A stretch of DNA of 6,298 nt from Betaproteobacteria bacterium (GTDB taxonomy: Bacteria > Pseudomonadota > Gammaproteobacteria > Burkholderiales > Casimicrobiaceae): contig JANXZT010000479.1 of assembly GCA_025355395.1 (NCBI GenBank), positions 1 to 6,298 on the forward strand. The letters are read 5' to 3'. Numbering within the stretch: the first letter of the stretch is position 1; each line of letters starts with the position of its first letter. Shown piece after piece: positions 1-5,945 of this stretch. The notes under the pieces were generated by a model, which saw only the letters and a list, made by a program, of their open reading frames with translations, had not been told where the DNA came from and made no database searches. The translations under genes were made by a program, and so were the position numbers.

Positions 1-99
1 GACGCGACGCAATCGCGTCGCACCCTCGAGGACCTGATCGCTCGCTATCCGCAATCCGAAGCCGCGGCGAAAGCGCGGCAACGGCTCGCGATCCGCTGA
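1..99 (+). CDS. cpoB: C-terminal end of a probable CpoB/YbgF Tol-Pal system protein (partial)
   Basis: Frame 1 is open from the window edge to a TGA at 97-99 and gives 32 residues ending a protein whose start lies outside the window. The stretch reads as an amphipathic helix pair with the core LIARYPQSEAAAKARQRL. This is the typical last TPR-like helix of CpoB/YbgF, the periplasmic protein that works with Tol-Pal and links outer-membrane constriction to peptidoglycan synthesis at division. By family knowledge the gene usually follows tolB and pal, so a tol-pal cluster is expected to the left; that is inference, since it is not visible here. Another TPR lipoprotein such as a BamD-like protein could end similarly. 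The next gene, mutY, is on the same strand but about 160 bp away across a repeat, so co-transcription is uncertain. Confidence 0.6.
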   Translation, partial: DATQSRRTLEDLIARYPQSEAAAKARQRLAIR

Positions 100-153
100 T
101 GTCTTGAAGCTCTAGACTATTAAGCTTTCTCAAAGTAAGTGACAAGACTCAAT

Positions 154-224
154 CGTCATCCCCGCGAACGCGGGGATCCATTTTCGCCCGTAACAAATGG
201 ATCCCCGCTTGCGCGGGAATGACG
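154..224. repeat. Paired REP-like palindromic element (inverted repeat, 27-bp arms)
   Basis: Two 27-bp arms, 154-180 and 198-224, are inverted copies of each other with three differences, separated by a 17-bp loop. Each arm is itself a partial palindrome built around CCCGCG/CGCGGGG, ending in GATCCA at the inner side and starting with CGTCAT at the outer side. As RNA the pair would form one long hairpin. Elements of this CGTCATTCCCGC type are dispersed in many copies through proteobacterial genomes as REP/BIME-like repeats, some mobilised by RAYT transposases; no such transposase is in this window. It sits 55 bp after the upstream stop codon and ends 34 bp before the mutY ATG. It could terminate or stabilise upstream mRNA or insulate mutY. 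Neither role is shown by the sequence. Confidence 0.8.
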
Positions 225-258
225 GAGCAGTTGTCATGCAGATCTGTAAGTGTCAATA

Positions 259-1356
259 ATGCCCGATCAGCGCGTCGTGGCGGTCGCGCCCACCGAGAGC
301 GCTCCCTTCGCAGCGCGAATCATCGCCTGGCATCAACAGCACGGCCGTCACGATCTGCCCTGGCAAGGCAGCCGGGATCCGTATCGGATCTGGCTCTCCG
401 AGGTGATGCTGCAACAGACGCAAGTCGCCTCGGTCATTCCTTATTACGAGCGGTTTATGGCAACGTTTGCCGACGTGCGCGCGCTTGCTGCGGCGCCGAT
501 CGAGCGCGTGCTCGCATTGTGGAGCGGACTCGGGTATTACCGCCGGGCGCAGCATTTGCATCGCGCGGCGGGCATCATCGTGCGCGATTTCGGGGGCGAG
601 TTTCCGCGCGACGTGGCTGCCATCGCGATGCTGCCGGGCATCGGCCGGTCGACGGCGGCAGCCATCGCGGCCTTTGCCTTCGGCACGCGAGGCGCGATCC
701 TCGATGGCAACGTGAAGCGCGTGCTCGCGCGGCACCACGGTGTCGAAGGATTTCCCGGGCATCCTGCGGTAGAGCGAGTGTTATGGGGCCTCGCGGACCA
801 GGCGTTGCCCGAAGCGGAAATCGAGGTGTACACCCAGGCCATGATGGATCTGGGTGCGACCGTGTGCCTGCGCATCCGCCCGCGATGCGATGCGTGTCCG
901 GTTGCCGCCGATTGCCGTGCGCGCATTGATCATCGCGTGCATGAGCTGCCGACGCCGCGTCCTGCAAAGGCAATCCCGCATCGCGCCGTGCAAATGCTCT
1001 TGATCGAAGCGGCCGGTGAGGTGCTGTTCGAAAAGCGGCCCGACACCGGTGTGTGGGGTGGTTTGTGGAGCCTGCCGGAGCTCGCCCTCGACGCCGACGT
1101 GCCTACCGCGTGCCGCGTACGCTACGACGCGCACGTCATCAGCGTCGAGCCGTTCCCGCCCATCGAGCATGCATTTACGCACTATCGATTGACGATTCAC
1201 CCGATGCGCGTCACCGTCCGCCGGCCCGGGTTCAAGGCGCAGGCACCCGGGTATCTGTGGTTGACGCCGGCTGACGCGCTCGGGGCCGCATTGCCGGCGC
1301 CGGTCAAGCGATTGATGCGGGCAGCGGATAACTTGGCTTTTCCGCTGCTGCGGTAA
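259..1356 (+). CDS. mutY: Adenine DNA glycosylase MutY
   Basis: This base-excision repair enzyme removes adenine mispaired with 8-oxoguanine or guanine and so prevents G:C to T:A transversions. The 365-residue product (E. coli MutY is 350) shows the whole family layout. WLSEVMLQQTQV carries the catalytic Glu (residue 48). The helix-hairpin-helix MLPGIGRSTAAAIAAFAFG lies near 124-142. The catalytic Asp is in ILDGNVKRVLARH (residue 149). The 4Fe-4S ligands follow the pattern C-x6-C-x2-C-x5-C (203, 210, 213, 219). A NUDIX-like C-terminal domain with VWGGLWSLPE and HAFTHYRL reads 8-oxoG; the usual F-S-H appears here as F-T-H. I chose the ATG at 259 because GTAAG lies 8 bp before it. An in-frame GTG at 250 would add three residues and has no better ribosome site. 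The gene stands alone and converges on the sigma operon, with 34 bp between stop codons. Confidence 0.97.
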   Translation: MPDQRVVAVAPTESAPFAARIIAWHQQHGRHDLPWQGSRDPYRIWLSEVMLQQTQVASVIPYYERFMATFADVRALAAAPIERVLALWSGLGYYRRAQHLHRAAGIIVRDFGGEFPRDVAAIAMLPGIGRSTAAAIAAFAFGTRGAILDGNVKRVLARHHGVEGFPGHPAVERVLWGLADQALPEAEIEVYTQAMMDLGATVCLRIRPRCDACPVAADCRARIDHRVHELPTPRPAKAIPHRAVQMLLIEAAGEVLFEKRPDTGVWGGLWSLPELALDADVPTACRVRYDAHVISVEPFPPIEHAFTHYRLTIHPMRVTVRRPGFKAQAPGYLWLTPADALGAALPAPVKRLMRAADNLAFPLLR

Positions 1357-1390
1357 CGGCCGCCGCTTCCGCGCTTCAAGCTCGCACGGC

Positions 1391-2428
1391 TCAGCGCGGC
1401 GTCAGGAGCGCGCGCAACTCGGGCGGCAGCGAGATCTCCCGGGCGGGATACGCGTCGCGCAAGCGGATGATTTCACGTTGCGCATCGTCGCGGTGACCGT
1501 CGCGCAGCAATTGTTGAATGGTCTTCACCCAGTCGTCGAACGCCGGTACTGCAAGGGGTGTTCGTTCTGCGCTTGCGGCCATCGACTTCGCGAGCGGCAC
1601 AGTGTCTGCCTGCGTGTCTGCCCGCGCGGCGGCCGAGCGGGATGGCGAAGCGCGCGCTGCGTCGGGAGACTCGGCCGGAACCGCGAGAGGCGAGGCTTGC
1701 GGCGCGACCACAACAGGCGGAGGCGGTGACGTGGCGAATGCGCGGGGCCCGTCTTTCAGAGGTGGCGGAGACTCAATCCGGCCGGCCGCTGCAGGCGGCA
1801 TGACCGATGGCGCGCCCTGCCCCCGAGCGTCGCCGGGCGATCGCGAATCTTGCGTGGCAGTCGGGGGACGGCCCGCATTGGAATCCGCGCGCGCGCGCGG
1901 TGGCGCTTGGCGCGGGACCTGCGTCGGCATTCGCAACGCCGGGCGCGCGGACGCGGGCTTCTCTTCAGTGGAAGCTTCAAATCGACCCGAAGGCTCGCGC
2001 GCCAACCGCGCCGACTGACCTGCCTCGTCTCGTGGTAATGGTGGTTCCGGTGGGCTCACCGCTGGCGCGGGAGAATGCGTCATCGGGCCGGGCGGCGACG
2101 GCGCTGTCTGGGCTTGCGGTGCAAGCGGTGCATCCTGCCGAGTGCCGACCGTCGTGTCGGTCAAGTTGGGCTCCAGTGGAACCGTCTGCATCACGCCGAC
2201 GGTAATGGCCGCGACCGCGGCCGCTGCCGCCAATGGCCACCAGGTGCGCCGGCGCGATCGCGGAATGCGCTGTGCTTCGGCAATGACATGCGGTCCCGAC
2301 TCGACTTCGCGGCGCGCCGCTGCACGAATGGCGGAATCGATGGCGGTTGGCGGTTCTTCGCGCGACGCCGCCTGCCACGCCGCGTCCAGACGTGGATCGC
2401 GCGATCGCTCGTCGCGTGGCATCGTCAT
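1391..2428 (-). CDS. Putative anti-sigma factor, single-pass membrane protein with Pro/Ala-rich periplasmic region
   Basis: The 345-residue protein has three parts. An N-terminal cytoplasmic domain (about 1-60) contains DPRLDAAWQAASREEPP and AIRAAARREV, a helical pattern I associate with proteins encoded beside ECF sigma factors. One hydrophobic segment (about 63-83) follows the basic stretch RIPRSRRR, giving an N-in orientation. A long Pro/Ala/Ser-rich linker (about 90-290), probably disordered and periplasmic, leads to a compact helical tail with DDWVKTIQQLLRDGHRDDAQ and AYPAREISLPPELRALL. Its ATG overlaps the sigma stop codon as ATGA, implying translational coupling and a near-fixed ratio of the two products. 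The anti-sigma role is inferred from gene order and topology. I see no HxxxCxxC zinc anti-sigma motif, so it is not a classical ZAS protein. A second ATG two codons in (2422) could also serve as start. The linker DNA contains a (CG)7 tract. Confidence 0.75.
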   Translation of the reverse strand: MTMPRDERSRDPRLDAAWQAASREEPPTAIDSAIRAAARREVESGPHVIAEAQRIPRSRRRTWWPLAAAAAVAAITVGVMQTVPLEPNLTDTTVGTRQDAPLAPQAQTAPSPPGPMTHSPAPAVSPPEPPLPRDEAGQSARLAREPSGRFEASTEEKPASARPALRMPTQVPRQAPPRARADSNAGRPPTATQDSRSPGDARGQGAPSVMPPAAAGRIESPPPLKDGPRAFATSPPPPVVVAPQASPLAVPAESPDAARASPSRSAAARADTQADTVPLAKSMAASAERTPLAVPAFDDWVKTIQQLLRDGHRDDAQREIIRLRDAYPAREISLPPELRALLTPR

Positions 2429-3084
2429 GCCAGGTCTCCCAGCATTGCGCGCAGACGCCCCGACGCATAGCGCAGCCGGCTTTTGACCGTCTCCACGCCG
2501 GCATCGGTCAGCGCCGCGATCTCCGCCAAGGTGAGTCCGCCTTCCTGATGCAACAAAAAGACATCGCGCTGCAGCGGCGGTAACGCGTGCAGTGCGGCAA
2601 AAAGTCGCTCGCGCAGGTCGCGAGATTCAGCGCGAACGGCCGGCTCATCCGTGCGGGGCGCGGCGACCGAATGGACAGGATTCGTTTCGTCGTCGCCGTC
2701 GGTGCTCACCCACTGCGCACGCGCACTCGAGCGCCAATGATCGATGATCCGGTTATGCGCGATGCGATAAAGCCATGTGGCGAAGCTCGCCGCCGGCACG
2801 TATGAGGCGCGCGTGCGAACCACACTCATCCACACGTCCTGGAATACTTCGTCGGCGGTGCCGGCGTTGCCGCAATGCCGCAGCAGATAGCGATACACGC
2901 CTCCTTTGTGTCGCGCATAAAGCGCATCGAATGCAGCGGCATCGCCCGCCGCGTAGCCCAGCATGAGCGCGGAATCGCCCGATCTTTCGGCATGGCCATC
3001 AATGAGGGCAGGCGCGCGCATCGTCATCGAGTATGCGTGCGGCGCGACTGCGCTGCAAAGCGCGCCGAGGCATGCGTCGGTCAC
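2425..3084 (-). CDS. ECF-type RNA polymerase sigma factor (sigma-70 family, RpoE-like)
   Basis: Up to 219 residues with the two-domain ECF layout. Region 2 covers about 53-119, with FDALYARHKGGVYRYLLRH, the core-binding DEVFQDVW, and FATWLYRIAHNRIIDHWR, which recognises the -10 element. A spacer rich in acidic and Ala residues follows. Region 4 covers about 157-215: ALPPLQRDVFLLHQEGGLTL, then the helix-turn-helix LAEIAALTDAGVETVKSRL, which binds the -35 element. The start is uncertain. A GTG at 3084 lies 14 bp after the upstream stop codon, with only a weak GGGG in front. ATG codons at 3027 and 3021 give about 200 residues, nearer the usual family length, but also lack a clear Shine-Dalgarno. 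The gene is second in a leftward operon and overlaps the putative anti-sigma gene by 4 bp. The regulon cannot be read from the window. Confidence 0.93.
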   Translation of the reverse strand: MTDACLGALCSAVAPHAYSMTMRAPALIDGHAERSGDSALMLGYAAGDAAAFDALYARHKGGVYRYLLRHCGNAGTADEVFQDVWMSVVRTRASYVPAASFATWLYRIAHNRIIDHWRSSARAQWVSTDGDDETNPVHSVAAPRTDEPAVRAESRDLRERLFAALHALPPLQRDVFLLHQEGGLTLAEIAALTDAGVETVKSRLRYASGRLRAMLGDLA

Positions 3085-3098
3085 CGCCCCGTAACAGG

Positions 3099-3977
3099 CT
3101 ATTGAGGCGCGGGCACGAAGCCGCGGTTCCAGCCCGGAAACGGCCGCGGCAGGCTTGCCACCGGGGATGGCAGAACACCCATCGCGATCAGGTTTTCGCG
3201 GCGGTCGTAGCGCACCGTCACGACTTCCGCCGGATCAGCGCTGTCGCGCTCGAAACGCACCCGTTGGGCAGGCGCGTCCTCACCTCGACCGTAGCCGGTG
3301 CCCACTGCAGGCGCCAGTGCTGCCGCGAGGCGCCCGGCCGATTCCTGGCGCGCGTCGGAGCTGGCAGACGCCTTGCCTTGGGCGTTGGCTTCTGCCCTCT
3401 CAGCAGCAGGAGCGGCCGTTTGGGCGGGACGATCTTCGCGCATGGCGCCATCCTTTCGAAGCCACGGCGTCTCGCTCACGCGGATCGCGCGCTCGCGATA
3501 TACGGCCACGCCAATGACGCCGAGGTTATCCGGCCGGCCGGTGCGCGTGGCATAGGCATCCTCGATCTCGGTAAAGTAGAAGCTTGCGGTGCGGGCGAGG
3601 CTCGTACGCCAGCCACCGATCGCGACACTGCCGCGGGTATCGACCACATAACCGGATTGTCCGGGCGTCGCGGTTTCGCCGCTCACCACATTGACGCCAT
3701 CCACACTCGCAACGGCCAGCACCCGGCCACCGCCGTTGTTGCGGATGCGCAGCAGATACTCATGGCCCGGCGTGCCAACCACCCAGTACTGCCCGTCTTT
3801 TTGATAGACCTGGAGCACCCGGCCGTCGCTGCGATCGACGACTTCGAGGTCGACCAGATGACCAAGGGCCAGCGCCGACCCGCTATGGAGACAGGCCACC
3901 GCCGCGATGGTGAGCACATACTTTTCGGCCCAGACGGCCAACTTCCTGGAGCTAAATGACGGATTGTTGGCTGGCAT
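3099..3977 (-). CDS. Exported protein of unknown function, first gene of the sigma/anti-sigma operon
   Basis: This 292-residue protein has a Sec-type signal peptide: basic RK at 11-12, a hydrophobic core near 20-30, and probable cleavage after SGSALA (37). The mature part starts with a beta-rich domain (about 41-165) with VDLEVVDRSDGRVLQVYQKDG, RIRNNGGGRVLAVASVDGVN, SGETATPGQSGYVVD, and TRTGRPDNLGVIGVAVYRE. An Ala/Glu-rich linker (about 176-220) leads to a short C-terminal motif, GTGYGRGEDAP then FERDSADPAEVVTVRYDRRENLIAMGVLP (227-270). I recognise this as a recurring, unnamed protobacterial family found beside ECF sigma factors, but I cannot give it a function. No lipobox is seen, so a soluble periplasmic or surface-associated protein is likely. 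Start ATG 3977 is supported by GGAG seven bases upstream (3985-3988). It precedes the sigma gene by 14 bp or more, so co-transcription is probable, and it may supply or modulate the signal. Confidence 0.85.
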   Translation of the reverse strand: MPANNPSFSSRKLAVWAEKYVLTIAAVACLHSGSALALGHLVDLEVVDRSDGRVLQVYQKDGQYWVVGTPGHEYLLRIRNNGGGRVLAVASVDGVNVVSGETATPGQSGYVVDTRGSVAIGGWRTSLARTASFYFTEIEDAYATRTGRPDNLGVIGVAVYRERAIRVSETPWLRKDGAMREDRPAQTAAPAAERAEANAQGKASASSDARQESAGRLAAALAPAVGTGYGRGEDAPAQRVRFERDSADPAEVVTVRYDRRENLIAMGVLPSPVASLPRPFPGWNRGFVPAPQ

Positions 3978-3984
3978 CGCGGAT

Positions 3985-3988
3985 CTCC
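3985..3988 (-). promoter_or_regulatory. Ribosome binding site of the exported-protein gene
   Basis: On the minus strand GGAG lies seven bases before the ATG at 3977-3975. This is the clearest Shine-Dalgarno match among the starts in the window and fixes the start of the operon's first gene. The surrounding bases 3976-3991 form an imperfect 16-bp palindrome (12 of 16 positions symmetric), so an operator overlapping the site is conceivable but unproven. Confidence 0.6.
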
Positions 3989-4002
3989 GATCGAAAGGGT
4001 CC

Positions 4003-4011
4003 TGCTATAAA
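4003..4011 (+). promoter_or_regulatory. Candidate extended -10 promoter (TGCTATAAA) for the transporter gene
   Basis: The 114-bp region between the divergent genes is mostly GC-rich. It contains TGCTATAAA, a TGn extended -10 element, which would start transcription near 4018 and give a leader of about 70 bases before the ATG at 4092. No good -35 box stands 17 bp upstream, which extended -10 promoters can tolerate. The same AT-rich patch, read on the other strand as TTTATAGC, could serve the leftward operon. A second AT-rich hexamer, GATAAT at 4080-4085, is too near the ATG unless the mRNA is almost leaderless. An 8-bp palindrome GCGATCGC lies at 4017-4024. These assignments are by eye only. 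Confidence 0.3.
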
Positions 4012-4091
4012 CGTCGGCGATCGCGAAACGGGGTTAATGGCCCAGCGGGGGCGCCAGGCAACCCGCCAGGACCGCATGCGATAATTTACCG

Positions 4092-5243
4092 ATGACGGAT
4101 ACGGCTCACATGGCGGCGCTGGTCACGGGCTCGGCCTTTATTTTGGCGGTCATCTTTGGCGCCGTGGCCAACCGGGTGAGCTTTTGCACCATGGGCGCCG
4201 TCACCGACCTCACGAATTTCGGCGATTGGCGGCGGATGCGCATGTGGCTGCTGGCGATTGCGGTGGCCATCGCCGGCGCCGGCGCGCTTCAGTCCGCCGG
4301 ACTGGTCGACCTAAGCAAGACCATCTACACCACGCCGCGCGTAAGCTGGCTATCGCACCTCGTAGGCGGGTTGCTGTTCGGCTTCGGGATGACGATTTCG
4401 TCGGGATGTGGCAGCAAGACCCTGATCCGCATCGGTGCCGGCAACTTGAAGTCCCTCATCGTGCTGGTGTTCCTGGGTATTGCTGCCTACATGACACTGA
4501 AGGGACTCTTTGCGGTGTGGCGCACGACGGCGCTCGACCCCTTTCGCTTCGACGTGACCGGGCTCGGGGCGAAGACCTCCGACCTGCCCGCCGTGATGGC
4601 GGCGATGGGTGGGGGCCTGGTGGTCAAGCAATGGCTCTATCTGGTCGTTGCCGCAGCGCTGGCTTTCTTCGTTTTCGCCAATCGCGATTTTCGCGACAGC
4701 CGTGACATGGTGTTCGGCGGTATCGTGATCGGCGCGGTGATTGTCGGCGGCTGGTACGTTTCCGGTCATCTCGGTTATCTCGCCGAAGACCCGACCACGC
4801 TGGAAGAGAAGTTCGTGGCCACCAATTCGGGCCGGGCCGAATCGTTCTCGTTCACGGCGCCGGTGGCTTATCTTCTGGAGTTGTTGCTGTTCTGGAGCGA
4901 TCAATCGCGCGTGCTCACCTTCGGCATCGCCGGAGTATTGGGTATGATCGTCGGCTCGTGTGCCATGGCGCTGGCCACGGGAACGTTCCGCTGGGAAGGG
5001 TTCGCCTCGATCGAGGATCTTGCGCACCACATGGCGGGGGGCGTGCTGATGGGTTTTGGCGGCGTCACCGCGCTGGGATGCACCATCGGACAGGGGTTGA
5101 CGGGCATTTCGACCCTCGCACTCGGCTCCTTTCTGGCGCTCGGCGCGATTATTGCAGGATCCGTGGCGGCCGTGCGATATCAGATGTGGCGTCTCGACCG
5201 GACGGACAGCCAAGCGTCAACGCAGATAAGCCATCAGCGTTAA
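4092..5243 (+). CDS. YeeE/YedE family sulfur-compound transporter (TsuA-like)
   Basis: This integral inner-membrane protein of 383 residues has roughly nine to eleven hydrophobic segments, near 10-28, 51-70, 86-102, 119-142, 181-197, 207-226, 274-297, 312-330 and 338-362. Family signatures are clear: NRVSFCTMGAVTDL, FGMTISSGCGSKTLIRIGAGNLKSL, and GFGGVTALGCTIGQGLTGIS in the second half, reflecting an internal pseudo-repeat. Cysteines at 32, 106 and 330 sit in these motifs and correspond to the conserved cysteines that relay thiosulfate through the TsuA pore; Cys290 is extra. The expected role is uptake of thiosulfate or a related sulfur species, inferred from the family rather than shown here. 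No TusA-type sulfur carrier or rhodanese is adjacent. The start has no strong Shine-Dalgarno, and an ATG at 4110 is the alternative. It lies 6 bp before the DUF1178 gene, probably in one operon. Confidence 0.92.
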   Translation: MTDTAHMAALVTGSAFILAVIFGAVANRVSFCTMGAVTDLTNFGDWRRMRMWLLAIAVAIAGAGALQSAGLVDLSKTIYTTPRVSWLSHLVGGLLFGFGMTISSGCGSKTLIRIGAGNLKSLIVLVFLGIAAYMTLKGLFAVWRTTALDPFRFDVTGLGAKTSDLPAVMAAMGGGLVVKQWLYLVVAAALAFFVFANRDFRDSRDMVFGGIVIGAVIVGGWYVSGHLGYLAEDPTTLEEKFVATNSGRAESFSFTAPVAYLLELLLFWSDQSRVLTFGIAGVLGMIVGSCAMALATGTFRWEGFASIEDLAHHMAGGVLMGFGGVTALGCTIGQGLTGISTLALGSFLALGAIIAGSVAAVRYQMWRLDRTDSQASTQISHQR

Positions 5244-5249
5244 TCTCCA

Positions 5250-5711
5250 ATGATCATTTTCGAGCTCGCATGCACCCAGGGCCATCGCTTCGAGGGCTGG
5301 TTCGCCTCGACCGATGACTACACGCAGCAGCGCGCGGCGGATATGGTGCGCTGCCCGCTTTGCGACGATGCCGAAGTGGTGAAGGTCCCCTCGGCCCGGG
5401 TACACGTCGGCAAGGGCACGCCGCCCGCGCGCCCGCCATCGACGACCCCTGCGCCGGCATCGCCCGCGTCACGCAAAATGCCGGCAATCTCCGGCGCGCC
5501 ACCGGAATTCATCGCCCAGTTGCGTGCCATGGTTCGTGCAGCGGACAACGTCGGCACGCACTTTCCGGAGGAGGCGCGCAAGATTCACTACGACGAAGCG
5601 CCGGCGCGCTCGATCCGTGGCCAGGCGTCACCGGAGGAGGCCGAGGCCCTGCGTGAGGAAGGCATCGATTTTTCGTCGCTGCCCTCGTTCCTCAGCGAAG
5701 AGGAGCACTGA
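5250..5711 (+). CDS. DUF1178 family protein with zinc-ribbon-like N terminus
   Basis: This small cytoplasmic protein of 153 residues has no signal peptide or membrane segment. The N terminus, MIIFELACTQGHRFEGWFAS, is characteristic of DUF1178 (COG5319). Cys8, His12, Cys35 and Cys38 (CPLC) form a likely metal site of C-x3-H ... C-x2-C type. A Pro/Ala-rich linker near 56-80 is followed by the other conserved block, PEFIAQLRAMVRAADNVGTHF then EEARKIHYDEAPARSIRGQAS, and a tail EEAEALREEGIDFSSLP. Molecular function is unknown. The start is fixed by the family's universal opening residues, though no good ribosome site is visible. The 6-bp gap after the transporter stop suggests translational coupling. 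The conserved Cys/His set would also be compatible with handling sulfur or metal, but that is speculation. Confidence 0.93.
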   Translation: MIIFELACTQGHRFEGWFASTDDYTQQRAADMVRCPLCDDAEVVKVPSARVHVGKGTPPARPPSTTPAPASPASRKMPAISGAPPEFIAQLRAMVRAADNVGTHFPEEARKIHYDEAPARSIRGQASPEEAEALREEGIDFSSLPSFLSEEEH

Positions 5712-5753
5712 TTCCGGCGGGTATCTGCATCGGGGTCGGCGCGAGCGATCCGA

Positions 5754-5759
5754 TATAAT
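5754..5759 (+). promoter_or_regulatory. -10 box (TATAAT) of the tRNA-Lys gene
   Basis: A perfect TATAAT lies 12 bp before the first base of the tRNA, which places the start of transcription around 5766 and gives a very short 5' leader. The -35 region (near 5731-5736, CGGGGT) does not match TTGACA. The promoter lies between the DUF1178 stop and the tRNA, so the tRNA is probably transcribed on its own as well as by possible read-through. Confidence 0.6.
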
Positions 5760-5771
5760 TGCAGGTTGGTC

Positions 5772-5847
5772 GGGCCGTTAGCTCAGTTGGTAGAGCAGCG
5801 GACTTTTAATCCGTTGGTCGCAGGTTCGAATCCCGCACGGCCTACCA
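5772..5847 (+). tRNA. tRNA-Lys (anticodon TTT)
   Basis: The 76-base gene folds as a full cloverleaf. The acceptor stem pairs GGGCCGT with ACGGCCT, and the D arm is GCTC-AGTTGGTA-GAGC. The anticodon stem pairs GCGGA with TCCGT around the loop CTTTTAA, with anticodon TTT at 5805-5807, so it reads AAA and AAG. The T arm is GCAGG-TTCGAAT-CCCGC, the discriminator base is A, and CCA is encoded at 5845-5847. Three positions depart from ideal pairing: G-U at 1:72, G-U at 27:43 and an A-C mismatch at 51:63 in the T stem. Identity elements (U35, U36, A73) are intact, so it is probably functional, although the mismatch is unusual. A TATAAT box stands just upstream. Confidence 0.95.
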
Positions 5848-5868
5848 TAATAATCAATGAACCAAATC

Positions 5869-5914
5869 GTCCGTTCACCACCTGCAATGGGCGGACCGTC
5901 GAAAATAGTTTCGA
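5869..5914 (+). other. Two adjacent small hairpins downstream of tRNA-Lys
   Basis: An 8-bp stem (GTCCGTTC 5869-5876 with GGGCGGAC 5889-5896, two G-U pairs, 12-base loop) is followed two bases later by a perfect 6-bp stem (TCGAAA 5899-5904 with TTTCGA 5909-5914, loop ATAG). Neither is followed by a run of T, so a standard intrinsic terminator is not supported. They could mark the 3' end or processing region of the tRNA transcript, or be chance. Confidence 0.25.
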
Positions 5915-5945
5915 ATAGATTGCCTTGTTCTGTAAGGACGGTGTT

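Noticed and set aside
101..148. Inverted GTCTTG (101-106) and CAAGAC (143-148) as a terminator for the upstream gene
   Set aside because: It is a six-base stem with a 36-base loop and no T-run. It is too weak to call.
219..929. A 236-codon plus-strand frame overlapping mutY
   Set aside because: It is a shadow of mutY in another frame, Arg/Ala-rich, and starts inside the REP-like repeat.
1518..2018. Plus-strand frames opposite the Pro/Ala-rich linker of the putative anti-sigma gene
   Set aside because: They mirror the low-complexity GC-rich linker codons and have no start signal or recognisable domain.
3033..3959. A 308-codon open frame on the plus strand, antisense to the exported-protein gene
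   Set aside because: The translation is Arg/Ala/His-rich with no family features. The opposite strand has a signal peptide, a good ribosome site and operon context. Long antisense frames are expected from the high third-position GC.
4350..5213. A 287-codon minus-strand frame across the transporter gene
   Set aside because: The product is rich in Arg, His and Gln without any domain. The plus-strand reading gives clear membrane segments and YeeE/YedE motifs.
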